A DNA stretch of 64,000 nucleotides from Saturnia japonica (lineage: Eukaryota; Arthropoda; Insecta; Lepidoptera; Saturniidae). The stretch is taken from assembly GCA_033032175.1 (NCBI GenBank), contig CM065334.1, positions 2,229,705 to 2,293,704 on the forward strand, read 5' to 3'. Below, piece after piece: positions 22,140 through 35,200 of the stretch. Positions within the stretch are counted from its first letter, which is position 1. Each line of letters starts with the position of its first letter. A program made the translations under genes and the position numbers. The notes beneath the pieces were generated by a model that was given only the letters and a program-made list of their open reading frames with translations, did not search any database and was not told where the DNA came from.

Positions 22140-22290
22140 TGCTAGATACTACACGTACAAGACATGCTCATCGCACAAAAGCCAGTCATTTTGCAAGGAT
22201 TGAAACCGCGACTTATCGGTTCAATAATAGGGCTTAACGTAACTTCTTTGGGCCTAACATTGCTTCACACTGACACAAGTCAAAGGCGAG
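22140..22290 (-). mobile_element. tRNA-derived SINE (type 2), diverged copy
   Basis: GACATGCTCATCGCACAAAA, GCCAGTCATTTTGCA and the inverted B-box-like AAGGATTGAAACC follow the same order as the SINE copies at 11905-12040 and 52025-52190, but with many substitutions. Confidence 0.5.
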
Positions 22291-22553
22291 TCTGGTCATT
22301 TCAGAATTTATGAATTATAGAAGAAACAGACGCGCATGCCGGATCCACTACTTCCCGTTGTGGGTTTGGTAACTAGTCATTGTAATTTGTGTGTGAAACC
22401 GGGGTTTTTTTTTAATAGAGTTCTTCAGTAGATATTTTCAAGTCACTACTGTATCTATGAGGAATTTGTAAATAAGAGTTTGTAAATGATGAACGAAAAT
22501 TGTGCGATACGTCAATTTATTTCAAGTAACAATATTACACACTGACTTAAAAA

Positions 22554-23050
22554 CTAGTTGTGCACGCGGCTTCACTCACGTGGGCTACAGAATGCTATCG
22601 ATGGAGCACACGCGCGAATTTTGCTCCCCGCTTCCTACTATTTTAAAGAAAAAATGCTTATTGTGGGTGTTTCTTGGAAGATAGATATATACTCTCGCTG
22701 ACTTTTGTTGGACTTTTATTGTCTACAATTATGTAGCTATATGTATCTCTTGTGGTTTACTCCGCGCAAGCTATTTAAGCGACCAAATTGATTCACCATA
22801 ATCAGTTTTTTTATTATTTGCGCAGAGCCCTAATTTTTTTTCTAAAATAAAAGTAGTCTAAGTTACTCCTTATAACAAAAGCTATCTAAAATCGGTCCAA
22901 CCGTTTCAGAGGTTACCCAGGACAAGCAGACAGGCAGAAAAACAAAAAAATATTTTTTGTTATAGGTATCGTTTATAATTTTCATATGCATTTAGTAAAA
23001 AAGCTATTATTTTGGCATTATAAACAGACACTCAATTTTATTAATTGTAT
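22554..23050 (-). mobile_element. Helitron-like element HelB, copy 4 (nearly full length)
   Basis: Reverse copy from CTAGTTGTGCACGCGGCTTC to the 5' end sequence ACACTCAATTTTATTAATTG. Contains ATGTAGCTATATGTATCTCT and the GGTCCAACCGTTTCAGAG block. About 500 bp. Confidence 0.75.
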
Positions 23051-23324
23051 ATGTAATTGTAATTGTATGTACTAATGTGCAGAAAAGCACAATAAAAAGA
23101 AATAAATCTACCAACAGGTTTTGTACGCAACTGTACTAAACTCAATAAGTATTACCTACCTCCCTCTATCTGCCGGACGCAGCTAAGTTAAAAAAATATT
23201 ACCTTATAGTCACAAGAGTCTCAGACTCGAGGTCCGAACATGATGGACTTCCTAAACGACTAAAATAACCTATACATCAATTTGGCCTTTTTCGAAAATA
23301 AACAAAATCTTTTTTTATTAAAAA

Positions 23325-23525
23325 CAAGATAATTTTTAACAGAAAAAAGGAAACCCACTTCATTGATTTTGATGTGTTCCCTTATATATCTTCGAAATTG
23401 AAGGTCCAATGCCAATGAAACCACGCTTGAAGTATCCCCAGTTATAGCTGAACATTTAAAAAAACATTCGAATTGAGTAACCTTCAGTCTTTTGTTGAAA
23501 TCGGTTAAAAAGTTAAGTGGAATGT
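23325..23525 (+). repeat. Dispersed repeat G, copy 3
   Basis: Carries TATATCTTCGAAATTGAAGG and ATTCGAATTGAGTAACCTTC as in the other G copies. Internally deleted. Confidence 0.55.
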
Positions 23526-23544
23526 GACTCAATATGTTAAACCA

Positions 23545-23760
23545 CCAAATAGTTGAGGAAAGTGTAGCTGCCGGGTAACACCTACTCAATGCTCCACGAC
23601 AGAGATTCAACTTGAAGGTGGTAGCTAGCCAGGCTATAGTTTCATCACGATGTTTTCCTTCACCGGGCGCTTAGGCTCATCGCAGAGATTCGAACTCACG
23701 TTGATCGACGCAGAGCAACTAAGCCATCATTGTTTTCATCAGCTTTTGCACCAGACGCTA
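23545..23760 (-). mobile_element. SINE-like repeat (type 3), copy 1
   Basis: Shares GGTGGTAGCTAGCCAGG and a downstream inverted B-box-like segment (GAGATTCGAACTCACG, then ACTAAGCCATCATTG) with copies at about 58045-58250 and 61940-62095. Reads as a tRNA-derived SINE on the minus strand. Confidence 0.55.
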
Positions 23761-24071
23761 AACCGTGTTAGATTTTTTTATATTATAAAGTTAGCAAACA
23801 GGTTTAAGATCCACGTAATGGTAATCGGTTACTACATTTACCGATCTTGAGCCTCGCTTTCACCGGCTTCTTGTTGCATATCAATTAAACTCGAGTAAAA
23901 CAGCGGGTAAATCTTATAAAACATACAATGATACTGCATTGTGTTAAGTACATGAAAAATAATTTAATCTTGTGTTATTGACAGTGTATATACGTCACAA
24001 ATACGATATTATTATATGCTAATCTTACGATATTTGAAAACGGCACGTGAATAGAATCAATGTAAACCTTA

Positions 24072-24420
24072 TCTATTATCATTATATTAATACGTGATGC
24101 AAAAACTTTGTGTTGCGTGCACGGAAGACTGTGAGATTTGGCATGGTTAAAGTTTATGTGGAGATGGAGTGCAGAAAGATAAAATTTATCTATAATATCT
24201 GTTACTAAAATATTAAATTAAATAAATTAATACTGCGAATCCTAACCCAACAAGTGCCATTGAACTTGGACTCCCAAAATATTGACATTGTCGCTCAATG
24301 AAAAGTGACAGCAAGTGATATAATAATTCATTGTTTAGGTTCATACTGCAAATGTCAAACAGAAAATAGTCTATGATTAAAAAGTCGCTGGTTGAATTTC
24401 GATTATAGGTCGACTGATAG
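24072..24420 (+). mobile_element. Helitron-like element HelA, copy 3
   Basis: 349 bp beginning TCTATTATCATTATATTAAT and ending GACTGATAG (family CTAG with one change). Flanked by A and T. The 3' hairpin is slightly degraded (GGTTGAATTTCGATT). Contains every internal block of the family. Confidence 0.8.
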
Positions 24421-24908
24421 TTATTATTAATATATACGACAAATTAATAAACACAACGTCATTTAGAAACACTCAAAGATTTCTGAGTTAAGTAATTAAG
24501 AACCGATTTCGAATCGATCGCCAATAATCAATTTTTATTTTTTAATACATGTTATATATTATACATGTACGTGGTAGAAGCGAAACATAAAGCATAACAT
24601 ACACTTAAATAATACGCGTGAACAATACACCACGCTGACTATGGCGCTTTTCCCAAGGCTTCGTAATACGCAGGCGCACACAAGTACAAAGATGAGACCG
24701 AGTAATAGCTAAACCCTATATACGTATTTAGGAATGAAAAGTAACAGACAACTGCAGGATGAATGAATGAATGATGAAGAAATGATCTAAAGATATAAAG
24801 CGGAATGGCGGATTGCTCAATAGCACGTAAAGACGAGTAAACGGAGTTCGTTTAATGAAATAAATTAAACATAATAATAATGAATTATTTTTCACAATGC
24901 AATAGGTA

Positions 24909-25569
24909 CAGTAAAAGTTTTTTGATCGCGGGGTATAATATGTACCGTAAATAAGCCGCGAATACAGAAACCGTGTATATGGAGTGGTATATGGTGTATA
25001 TGGAAGTGCGTATATACAAAAATGAATTTAATTGATATTTTTAACCATATTGATTAATTAATATCTTCAGGCTTAGGCAATGTTTTAAAGAATTTTGCAA
25101 ATTTTTATTGCTTGGCAGTTTTTAAAATCTCTTTCAATTCCCTTCAGCAGTGGCATTAGCAATTTGCCTCTTAAAAATAAGACTTCGTTTCATAGACGGA
25201 TCAACTTTTGAAATCACAAAGCTCATTTGCCATTCTGAAACCTTCACTAAATTTTTCAAATTAAATGTAACGTTTCCCGTGCTTGTTGAAGTATCTTCTT
25301 CAATGGTCTGTGAATGTAACATTTCCTCCAAGTCGGTTTCAGTCAAATCTTCATATTGCGATTCAATCAACTTCTAAATGTCACTTGATTCTATCTGTTC
25401 GAACCCATCTCGTCCTATTGCTTTTGCAATTTCGGCTATGTTTGCTGTCAAAGCAGTCAATGTACCGATTAGATCCGCGAATAAACAAATCTTTAGCCGC
25501 GAATATAGGAACTGGGCCGCAATTTTTTAATCCGCGAATGAAGGAAGCGCGAATAAGGAGCTTTTACTG
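24909..25569 (-). mobile_element. Internally deleted pogo/Tigger-like DNA transposon
   Basis: 661 bp with inverted ends CAGTAAAAG ... CTTTTACTG flanked by TA on both sides (24907-24908 and 25570-25571), the target duplication of Tc1/mariner/pogo elements. CCGCGAAT motifs recur near both ends. The minus strand keeps the acidic C-terminal part of a transposase-like frame (25134-25370, ESQYEDLTETDLEEM); the DNA-binding and catalytic parts are gone. Assignment to Tigger rests on the ends and this tail. Confidence 0.75.
25134..25370 (-). pseudogene. Remnant Tigger/pogo-like transposase C-terminus
   Basis: A 78-codon open piece, rich in Glu, Thr and Ser early (LTETDLEEMLHSQTIEEDT) and basic at the end, inside the 661-bp element. 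Upstream codons on the same strand (IAEIAKAIGRDGFEQIESSD) continue in frame up to a stop, so it is the tail of a longer lost protein. Confidence 0.55.
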
Positions 25570-26122
25570 TATAACAAATATGGCTGACACCTGTCACCTG
25601 AACTATGTATATAATCTGTGTCTCAGGTAATAATGTCTTTCCCATTATACAATGCATGATTCTTTACTCTCAAATTACGAATATAAAGAACAAAATAAAC
25701 AAAAAATGAGGCAAACTACAAATAAAACATTAAAAATAACAGCGTGTGTTTTTATGTCTTTGTGTATGTACATGCGTTTGTATGTGTGTAATAAATTTGC
25801 TTACAAGTACGTGTACACTGCATGTATGTTGTTTGATATGAAATATGGCACAAAACTTTTAGTTTTTAGCCCTTACCATAAGAAATAGAAGAATTTTTAG
25901 AAAGGAAAAACACTTTTCATTAAAATAGACGCTTCATGTATGTGTTTGTATGTATTTGTCACTATTTGGTTTCATCGTCAAATTACAACGTACTATAAAA
26001 GTTTTCACTTCAAAAATAATTGTTAAAAATGCGTCGTGGAAAAACTATCAAAACCGCTGGCTCTAATCTTGTATTCTTTATCGATATATTTGTTGAGTCA
26101 TACGCGCAAATAAATATGAATG

Positions 26123-26140
26123 GTGGTCATAATTGACCAC
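26123..26140. promoter_or_regulatory. Perfect palindrome just upstream of lipase gene 1
   Basis: GTGGTCA-TAAT-TGACCAC: 7-bp perfect arms with a 4-bp spacer, ending 15 bases before the start codon. GGTCA/TGACC are nuclear-receptor half-sites, but the classic ecdysone element has a 1-bp spacer. It may also lie within the 5' UTR. Function is speculative. Confidence 0.35.
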
Positions 26141-26155
26141 ACAAGACTGTTAGAC

Positions 26156-26207
26156 ATGGCCGCTGCTTCACTGTTCCTGTTGGCTTGTGGACTGGTTGTT
26201 ATATCAG
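26156..26207 (+). CDS. Lipase gene 1, exon 1
   Basis: Encodes the signal peptide, from ATG 26156 to a phase-1 donor (TCAG|GTATTT). Same 52-nt length as exon 1 of gene 2, which supports the start. Confidence 0.88.
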
Positions 26208-29200
26208 GTATTTTATGATATTTTTGATGCAATTATGGCTTATTTGGTAGCGTGTATGGACTACGCGTCGGTGGACGCATCTGAGCGCCGATGAAGGAAA
26301 ACATCGTGATGAAGCTTACGGTAGGACATTTTCTAATACCCGCTTGGTTAGTTGCCACCCTACAACGACGCCTCTAGAGTGTTTATTTTTACTTTTGATA
26401 GATACATTTCCAGAACAATTGTGACTTTTGTAGATGATGTGGTCAAACACTCATGTACTCCGTTTTTTATTCCCACAGAGTAAATTGACAGTTATTAATG
26501 TTACAAACTTGAAAATAATGTGAATGTGAAGTGATAACTTCATAAAGGAGGGTAAACCGCTTCGTAACGTAACGCGTTACGGCACCACTCTGTCAGGCTT
26601 CGCTTTCTCTTACGCATACGCCAGCAGTAGGCGGGCTCCTCCTCTCTCACTTTAACCCACAACCACCTTTTTTTTCTTTATTCAAGTTATCACTTCTGTC
26701 GAGCCTCCGAGACTCACACTTTTTTTTTTTGTAAATTTATGCTATCGTATATTTTTCAACAAACATACGATACAACTATGTATTGTATTCCTGTGGTGAG
26801 TAGGTTTTCGAAAGTTAATTTCGGGGTAGGGCGATAGATTATAACTTTAAATACTTAAATGGCGTATGATAACGCGTACCAGCAGAATCTTGAAGAATAC
26901 TTAACGTATTTTACAATTCTATTGTAAAAACTACTTACATAGAAAATTTATATTTCATTCGAATGAGCAGAAGTACGAATAAATTGTTTATTGATTTAAA
27001 CGTTGATTTATTTGATACAACTGTGCTGAAGTTGAAAGCTCCTCTAAATTCCTGTTTCTTTAGCTTATATTTTTGTGTTCCTCCGTATATTTTATTATTA
27101 ATTCATATATCATGTATGTGAGAGCTTGTAAAAGGTCTTTGTTAATTTATACGTGTAATTTAAATATGCACTTAGCTGAAATTTTTCTTAAAATCTATAT
27201 AATTAATAAAATTGAAGTGTCTGTTTGTAATGTCAAAATAACAGCTTCTCACTAAATGCATATGAAAGTATATACGATACTCATAGCAAAAAAAAAAACA
27301 TTTTTACAAATTTTGTCTGTATGTTTGTTCCGGGTTATCTCCGAAACGGTTGAACCGATTTTCACGGGAGATACACAAGGGAACTCTTCAAAATCAATGA
27401 AGGTGGTTTACTTTTTTATTAAAAACTAGCTGGTACCTGCAACTTCGTCTGCGTATTATAGGAAATACACAGACTGATCTCGGAACACGACAAACCAAAA
27501 AAATCGCCGTTTTTGCGTGATTGAGTAACAAACATAGAAACTTTCCTTTTATTATATTTGTAGGATAACACTGGTTAAACTATGACTTTTACCGGGATAA
27601 AAAGTACCCTATGTGTTATTCTAGGTCATAGATTATCTGCCTGCCAAATTTCATTGAGATGTGTTCAGCCGTTTTAGCGTGATTTAGTAACAAACATCCA
27701 AACATATACACTTTCACATTTATTATATTATTAGTAGGATTGTCTTTTTTATAACCGACTTCAACAAAATACGGCAGTTTACTCAATTCGAATGTATATA
27801 TTTTTTATAATTGTTCCGACATAACTTCTTTGTATATTAACTGATTTGGATGATTCTTTTTTTGTTGGATTTCATTGGCATTGGACCTTCAACTTCGAAG
27901 ATACATAAGGGAACTCTTGAAAATAATTGAAGGTGGTTTTCTTTTTTTTTAATTGTCTTGTGGTTTGTTTTATGACCTTACAGTTGCTGTCAGTTTACCT
28001 TCCTACTACAAAAAACACTTATTCGATAAATATTCCAATTACACAGTGTTATTTATGTCTTTATCATGCAATTACAGTGATTTGTCATAACTTTACTGGT
28101 TTTTTTTTTGACATTATCAGTTAATTCAATCCGAATTAGTCATAATCATTTATCAAAACGATTATAATATTATTATTATTTTTTTAAATAACATAGCAAT
28201 GGACTGATGATAATAAGAATAATTTATTCATGCAAATTTATTCATGATAAATTACGTAGGTACAGAATATTAACCGACTAAGGTAAAACCAAAGCGAAGG
28301 GCTATGTTTTCAGCAGTCTTATCCTATTTTAATGAATGCCTTGTTAATTTTATCCCGTGTACAGTAGTAGTCTATCATAATTTTTCTCACTTCCCGCAGG
28401 TACAAATTATATTAATTTTTCGTTATCTCCTAAACTTTGTGTCCAAAAAACATACTATAAAGAGAAAAATTTAACTTCATTAAATTGTCTTTATGATGAT
28501 GTAACTTTTGTTTGTAAGGATTAATATACCATGAATAAAAATAATGGTCATATTATATCAATTTTAAATCTTTTTTTTTTTTTGTAAAATACCTTATTTT
28601 GGCGTATGTATAAGAGATAGGTGTATGTTTGCCTATCGTGGAGTTTTTTAGATATACTTAGGACCAATATTTTTTAGAACATTATATTTACGTTCCATTT
28701 ACATGCGGAAAAGCAGTTCGGGAAGGCTTCCACTTCCGACTTTCTTAATAAAAATCAATAATTAAGGCTAGCTGAAAGCTGTAGCCTAATTTTAGATAGC
28801 CTATAACTATTCCCAGTGAATTTGGCTATCATTAAATATTTTTTTGAATCCGACTGGTAGTTCCAGAAATTAGCGTGTTTAAACAAACAAACAAACAAAC
28901 GCTTCCACTTTATTATATTAATAAAGTATAGATTACAATTGAACTCTTTGCCGGATTTTTTATTTCCCGATAATTATAACCTGCGTATCTTCAAGTCTCG
29001 AGTGAATAGATACCTTCTAGGCAAGCGTACTTCATCGTAGACCACATCATCACTTACGATCAGGTGAGGTAGTACTCAAACATAAGCCTATTTATATAAA
29101 CAAAAATACAATAAGACTAGAAGAAATTATTATATGATAAAATATTACGTTTATTTACATTTCTTTCAATTTTGTAAAGGTTCACAGTTACTCGTACGTT

Positions 29201-32200
29201 TTATCATAATTCTTTAATTATTCTTATGAAATCATGGTATTTTATATGAATAGTATTGTCACTAAATAGTCAAATCTGCTTTCTAGAAAAAAACTTGTTT
29301 TAAAGACAACCGTGTAAAAAACTGGATAATCAAACTATGGAGCTGTAGAGTCACAATAAGAATATGAAATTATGTTTCAGCATTCCCCGCAAATGACCCG
29401 GTAATCTCGAAATGGGATCCAAACGGCCCGAGATACGGCTACATCTTGGATGATGACGGCCAGCCTCATTTGGTAGACCAGTGGATAAAGCTAAGTGACT
29501 ATTCTAACTTGGCTCGCTACGATCCAGACCGAACTAACGCTTATCATTTGTACACCTGGTATGTCTAACTTTCTTTTTATATTAGCTCGGCAAATTGATT
29601 GTTAAGTACCATATAGTTGACTAATAACGGTGACCGTCGGTCGTCGATATTATGCCGTCATTCACTCTTCATTTGGAGGATCCAATAGGAAGCTGAGACT
29701 ATTCCACATCTGAACCGAACAGCAAGGATAAGAATTTGCAAACTTCTTTATTCATGCCGTGATAAACACAACCTTGTAGCTGTTGCTTCGTAGACCAGAC
29801 CACGTGGTTATGTAGTGGAAGAGAAATGACGATGAAGGGATAAGGCCAAACAATTTTTCAGAAAATGATACAGAAGAGAAACGCTCAGCGAGGCAATGTC
29901 TCTTCGAAACTGAAACGATTATAAATACTTAATTATTTCTGTATCATTTACAATGCCGATAGCCCGTTGCTGTTTTATTTTGAGCAGTAGAATCTCAGTA
30001 GCAGCTATAGGAGTCATATTAAATACGAGAGACTGCCTTAGCACTGTTCTATGGTTTAAATATAATATTGTATTTTAATGAAAGCTGAGGATCTAAATAA
30101 GCAAGCTTTAAGAGAGATCGGTGAATACCTCTGCCCTAGAGAAGATCTCTGCCAAATTGCCTTATGGGTGTATTCCTACGGTGACTAAGGTTTCCAGAGC
30201 TTCTTGGGAATTTAGGTTCATTGTCAGTAACAAGCAAATGATACTTCTGGTGTTAGAAACGTCCGTGGGCTATAATAGTAATTTTTTTTTTTTTGTTAGA
30301 AAATGCTACTGTGTATCAACCTCTCAAATATATATTTTATTTTGTTTAGGCAAAACCCGTTCGTTAGCCAGCCGCTGGTTCTCAACGATGCTAATCGTTT
30401 GCGTAACTCTAACTTCGATGCCAGTAGACGGACCATCGTCCTGATGCACGGCTTTATGGGTTCTGTTACCACTGGCTTCAACACTGTACTGGTACCAGGT
30501 ATTGTTGCTTTTTCCTTTTCCTGTCAATCATTCAAACATTACTTATTTTCCAATTCTCTTTCACTCTTGATATAGGGATCGTGGTCGTAAATTGTGATTG
30601 GGGCCATTGACATTTGCCTCAATAACTCTCCATCCGCTTCAATCAGACATTAATCTAGAGCACTAAAGCAATGGACCACCTAGAGCATAATTAATCTGAT
30701 CAGTCAACCGCATGGGTACCCATTCCACGCATTGTTGTACCCTCCATTTTACCCTGCAAGTCCATACGCTCCAAAGAACTGTAGCCTCGTCGTGATAGAT
30801 TCCCGAATAACTTAAGTGTGTGAATTCGTACTACTTCAGTACTACTTCATAAATATCTCTTTTTTTTTTTAATGTACCTATGTAATTTTGTAAATTATGC
30901 TATGTAATTTCGAACTTGTTGCTCGCGACACAGGCGAAGCCTAGTTCGGGGACCCTTGGCAATAATGTTACAAATTGTGATATCAAATAAATGATTATCT
31001 TCTCTCTTATCTTAACAATAATTTCTTTGACTATCCATTGCATTCAAAAGTAAGCTTTAATGCTTAGGATTTAGAGTATCATATCTCCATCTTGAAAAAG
31101 TTATGTCTATTTTCAGCTTTCTTGAACAGCGAGAATGTCAATGTGATCGTCGTGGACTGGGGCTCTGGATCTCACTGGGGTCCAAATGCAGTTCTTGCTG
31201 GTAAGACTCCAATACTTTAAGTGTAAACGGAGCGTAATCTTTGCATACCTACTTCTTTTGTCGTATTTAGTGGATGGTAAAGTTGTGTTATGCGCTCACG
31301 TATGTGACGGAAGTTCGATATGTGTAAAAATACCATAACAGTGTACAAACCATTACAGTAATTCTTGGCATGCAGCATTTCAGGTCTCTTAAAGTTTCTG
31401 CAGTGTACATGAACTAAATTGAGGATGGTGACTGTTCATCCTTTCCTTCAGTATCCTATGTTAGTACCTAAAAGATATTAGACCTACTTAAAATATGCAT
31501 AAAAGAACTGATTATTATAATAATGGCTGTTATTGTGAACATTACAAAACAAAATAATGAAATTCAGTAGTTTCTTCTAATTTTAGACACATGATTTTCT
31601 AGCAATATTTATTCCTTAGCAAATAACACTATCAAACCGGGTGTTGACAACTTTTGGAAAATTGTTTTAAACACTTTATTTTATGTTTATACTAGCTTTG
31701 CCCGTGGCTTTGCTCACGTGGACTACAGAATGCCCGCACGAATCTTGCCCCCCACTCCCAGCTATTTCGTAGACTAAAATGCTTATTGTGGGTATTCCTT
31801 AGAAGATAGACTTTTTTGTAGGTCTTTTTAATGCCTACATTTGTGTGGTAAGCCATTTAAGCGGCCGAATTTATTCACCATGACCAGTTGTTTTTATTTG
31901 CTCAGAACCCTAATTATTTTTCTGAAATAAAAGTAGCCTAAGACACTTCAATTTTAGTAATTGTATAGAAGATGTATATTATATAAGCATATGTCACTCC
32001 CGCAATTAAGACGAATCTAACGACACCTAGTATGCTAAAATACATCAAGCCGTGTAGGCTGCAGAACGTGCCAAAGAAATAGACATATATATACGCTCGA
32101 GAAACATAACACTCCTTTTTCGCAGTCGGGTAACAATAATTTAAATTAGTACTAATATAAATAACAGCAAAGAAAATTAATTAACATTGTAACAATAAAA

Positions 32201-35200
32201 TAATGCATTGAACGGGCCAGTATTTTTCAATTCTAGTTTTAATGTTTCTTAGCACAAGCGGCAGCTCGCTTCCTCAACTGGGTAAACTCGGTGACTGGAG
32301 CTAGTTTCAACAACTACCACATCGCCGGGTACAGCGTCGGAGGTCACGGAGCGGGTATCATGGCCAGGACAGTCAATGGAAATGTTGCTTATGTTACTGG
32401 TAAGGGAAACTAAATCTTCATAGTTCCAGGCAGGTACAACACACGGGTTGAAATATAGTACAATATAACGAGACGTTCAGAGTGCTGGTGAAGCTGCTTT
32501 TTGTACAGCTTCGGAGATATTTTATGAGGCAAAATCAAAATATCTTTTATTCAATGTAGGCCCCAAGAAGGCACTTATGAACGTTAAACACTACCACCGG
32601 TTCGGAAAACATCCCAGCCTTCGAGAAGAACCGACAAGAAACTCGATCGGGTTTATCAACATGTTATTATATTTTTTTTAATTCTATTTACAGTATTTAA
32701 ATATACAGTTATTATCATTTTCAGTAGATGTACAGAGAGAAAATCACATCCAGACATCACCAGCTTAACATGATTCTTGAACTTATTATCCGGCAAATCG
32801 GTAATGTGCTTAGGAAGTTTATTATAGAACCCTAACACAATTGCCTAAAAAACTTTTATTTGTTTTACTAAGTATAAAAGACGGAATGACTATTTTATAT
32901 TTATTCCTAGTATTGAAATTGTGCGTGTTGACGACTTTTATGACATCGTATGAATGCGGTAAGTGGTGCGGTATGCGGTAGGTGGGGCTGTACAATACTG
33001 CGTCACTAGATCAAACATCATAATAAGTGGATAGATAAATAGATTCTACTATATGAACATGGATACTCGATGGATTTAGCATTTGGAAAGCTATTTAACA
33101 TCTTCTTGTCCAAGATACCGTAGTATCTCAAGACGATAGTCTTTGAACAGTATGTGTTGTCAGTGATTACATTATGGTGCTGAGACGTAGTCGCTAATTA
33201 TGAGCCCCACAAGGAAGCTTAAAATCACTCAAAGGGCAATGGAGAGGGCTATGCTTAGAGTTTCTCTGACTGATCATATCAGAAATGAGGAGATCTGGAG
33301 GAGAACCGAAGTTGCCTATATAGCCCTAAGGATTATGATTTAAGTGTCAGTGGGCGGGCCACGTAGCTCGTAGAACGAATGGCCGATGGAATCGAAAAGT
33401 TCTCGAGTGGCGACCATGTTCCGGAAGATGCATTCCCCCTTCAATATGGTCCAACGACCTGGTAAAGATTGGGGAAAGCTGCTGGATGCGGACAACACTG
33501 GACTGGTCGTTGTGGCGATCTTTGGAGAAGGCCTGTGTCCAGAAATGAACGTTTTCAACTAAAATGATGATGGATTCTTTGTCCCCAAGTTTATATATAA
33601 TCTTTCATTCTGATCTTTGACGTGCTAGTCTGAAGGATTAAATTGGAACAGTTCATTCATCTATTAGAAATGTAACATACCATTCAAAATGGAACATACC
33701 ATATGCAGATGATATAAAATAGATGTTTATTGTCCCACCTCCGTATTTAATTGCTCACTTACTCTTTTAACTGACTACCTAACATAAATCATAAGAAATG
33801 GAACACCATTGTACTCTCGTAGTACTAGATGGAGCTTTCGGGTATCATCAAAAGATTTTAACAATGTTTGAGATTAAAACTAATCACCAAACTCAACTTC
33901 TTCGACAATGTTACTTTCTACCAGTAGTTATATTCTTTTTTTACCCTCTTTGAAAGTATTTGATACTCTTTCATACAGACATGGGCCTGGGTAAAAAAGA
34001 GATGTAAAAATATGAAAACGGAGTAAATACTCTGAAAATTAAGCGGATTTTTTGCAATCTAAAAGCAGATATTTAGGATATTTCGTAAAAGCGAAGTCAT
34101 GTAAAAAACTTCAATGAAACTATTTTTGAAATAGGATTAATATTAAAAAGGGTTATGTTTATTATCTTTTAAAGTTATTAGTTTAGTTATTTTGTTGATT
34201 GTGAATTTTAATGATATTGTACGATTTTAAAAACAAAAACATATTCGATTTTATAAACTATATTTAAACTAATTACATTCTGGGATCAGAATAACCAGTC
34301 TCCTTTCTACTCTTGGTCCAATTATGTAAAATGTTGCATTTTCATCGCTTTAATAATGGTATGTTCTATAAGATTCAGACAATCTACTAGGTCCAATAAT
34401 TCTACATAATTTGCAAATTTCTAGACTTTTTAAATTTATTCTGAGTTACAAATGGCTTTGATGATTATCCCGCCAGGTCTGGATCCAGCTGATAGATGGG
34501 ATTCCAACAACATCATCAGAGCAACAGACGCCGCTTACGTTGAAATCATTCATACCAGTACAATGGGCATACCAACTCCAATGGGAGACGTAGATTTTTA
34601 CCCTAATGGCGGCTCAGGAATGCCTGGATGTATGACTGCATTATGTGACCATTACAGGTACCTAGTTATTTTATTTGTTCCACGTATATTTCATCCGTGT
34701 TAAACTTATCCGAGCAACTTTCCATCGCGCCGGCTCTAACGTAGCTTCGTTTTTCTCACTTCTTATAAAGCTTTCCAGTTTTCGTTATGTTCATTTTTAC
34801 TGTTCCACTTTTTAATATCGTTATGTGACTTTATATAAACACAATAAATCTTAATATATAAATAACATCTTGTCACGCTTGACTGATAGGATACTAAAAA
34901 CAGCTTGACAGGATAGGATAGTTTTGGTCCCAATTAAGTTGCGCATTTGTAAAGATCAAAATGTTTTTTTATTAATTTTCAAACAATCTTCTTCCTCATA
35001 CCACTCACCAACCCTCAATATTTTTAAATACAATTTTAATGTTTTTTTTTTTTATAAATAGTATTGTTATTTGTTTTTAAGTAGTGGAAGCTTTCAATGG
35101 ATGGCGATTCGAACAAAAATTTCTTCTTTTTTTAACACTACAGTATAAAATATATAATATAAATTCGTAGTCAATTACGCTGCAAGCCAAAAGCCAAAAG

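Larger units (their letters stand above)
26208..29380 (+). other. Lipase gene 1, intron 1
   Basis: 3173 bp, ending TATGTTTCAG. Holds MITE-B copy 1, a HelB fragment, dispersed repeat G and HelC copy 2. No extra exon was seen. Confidence 0.8.
31201..32252 (+). other. Lipase gene 1, intron 4
   Basis: 1052 bp. Contains a HelB fragment (31692-31971) and dispersed repeat I (31980-32130). Confidence 0.8.
32400..34476 (+). other. Lipase gene 1, intron 5
   Basis: 2077 bp. Contains a jockey-like LINE 3' end (32525-32835, minus) and an RTE-like pol fragment (33110-33570, plus). The rest is AT-rich. Confidence 0.8.
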
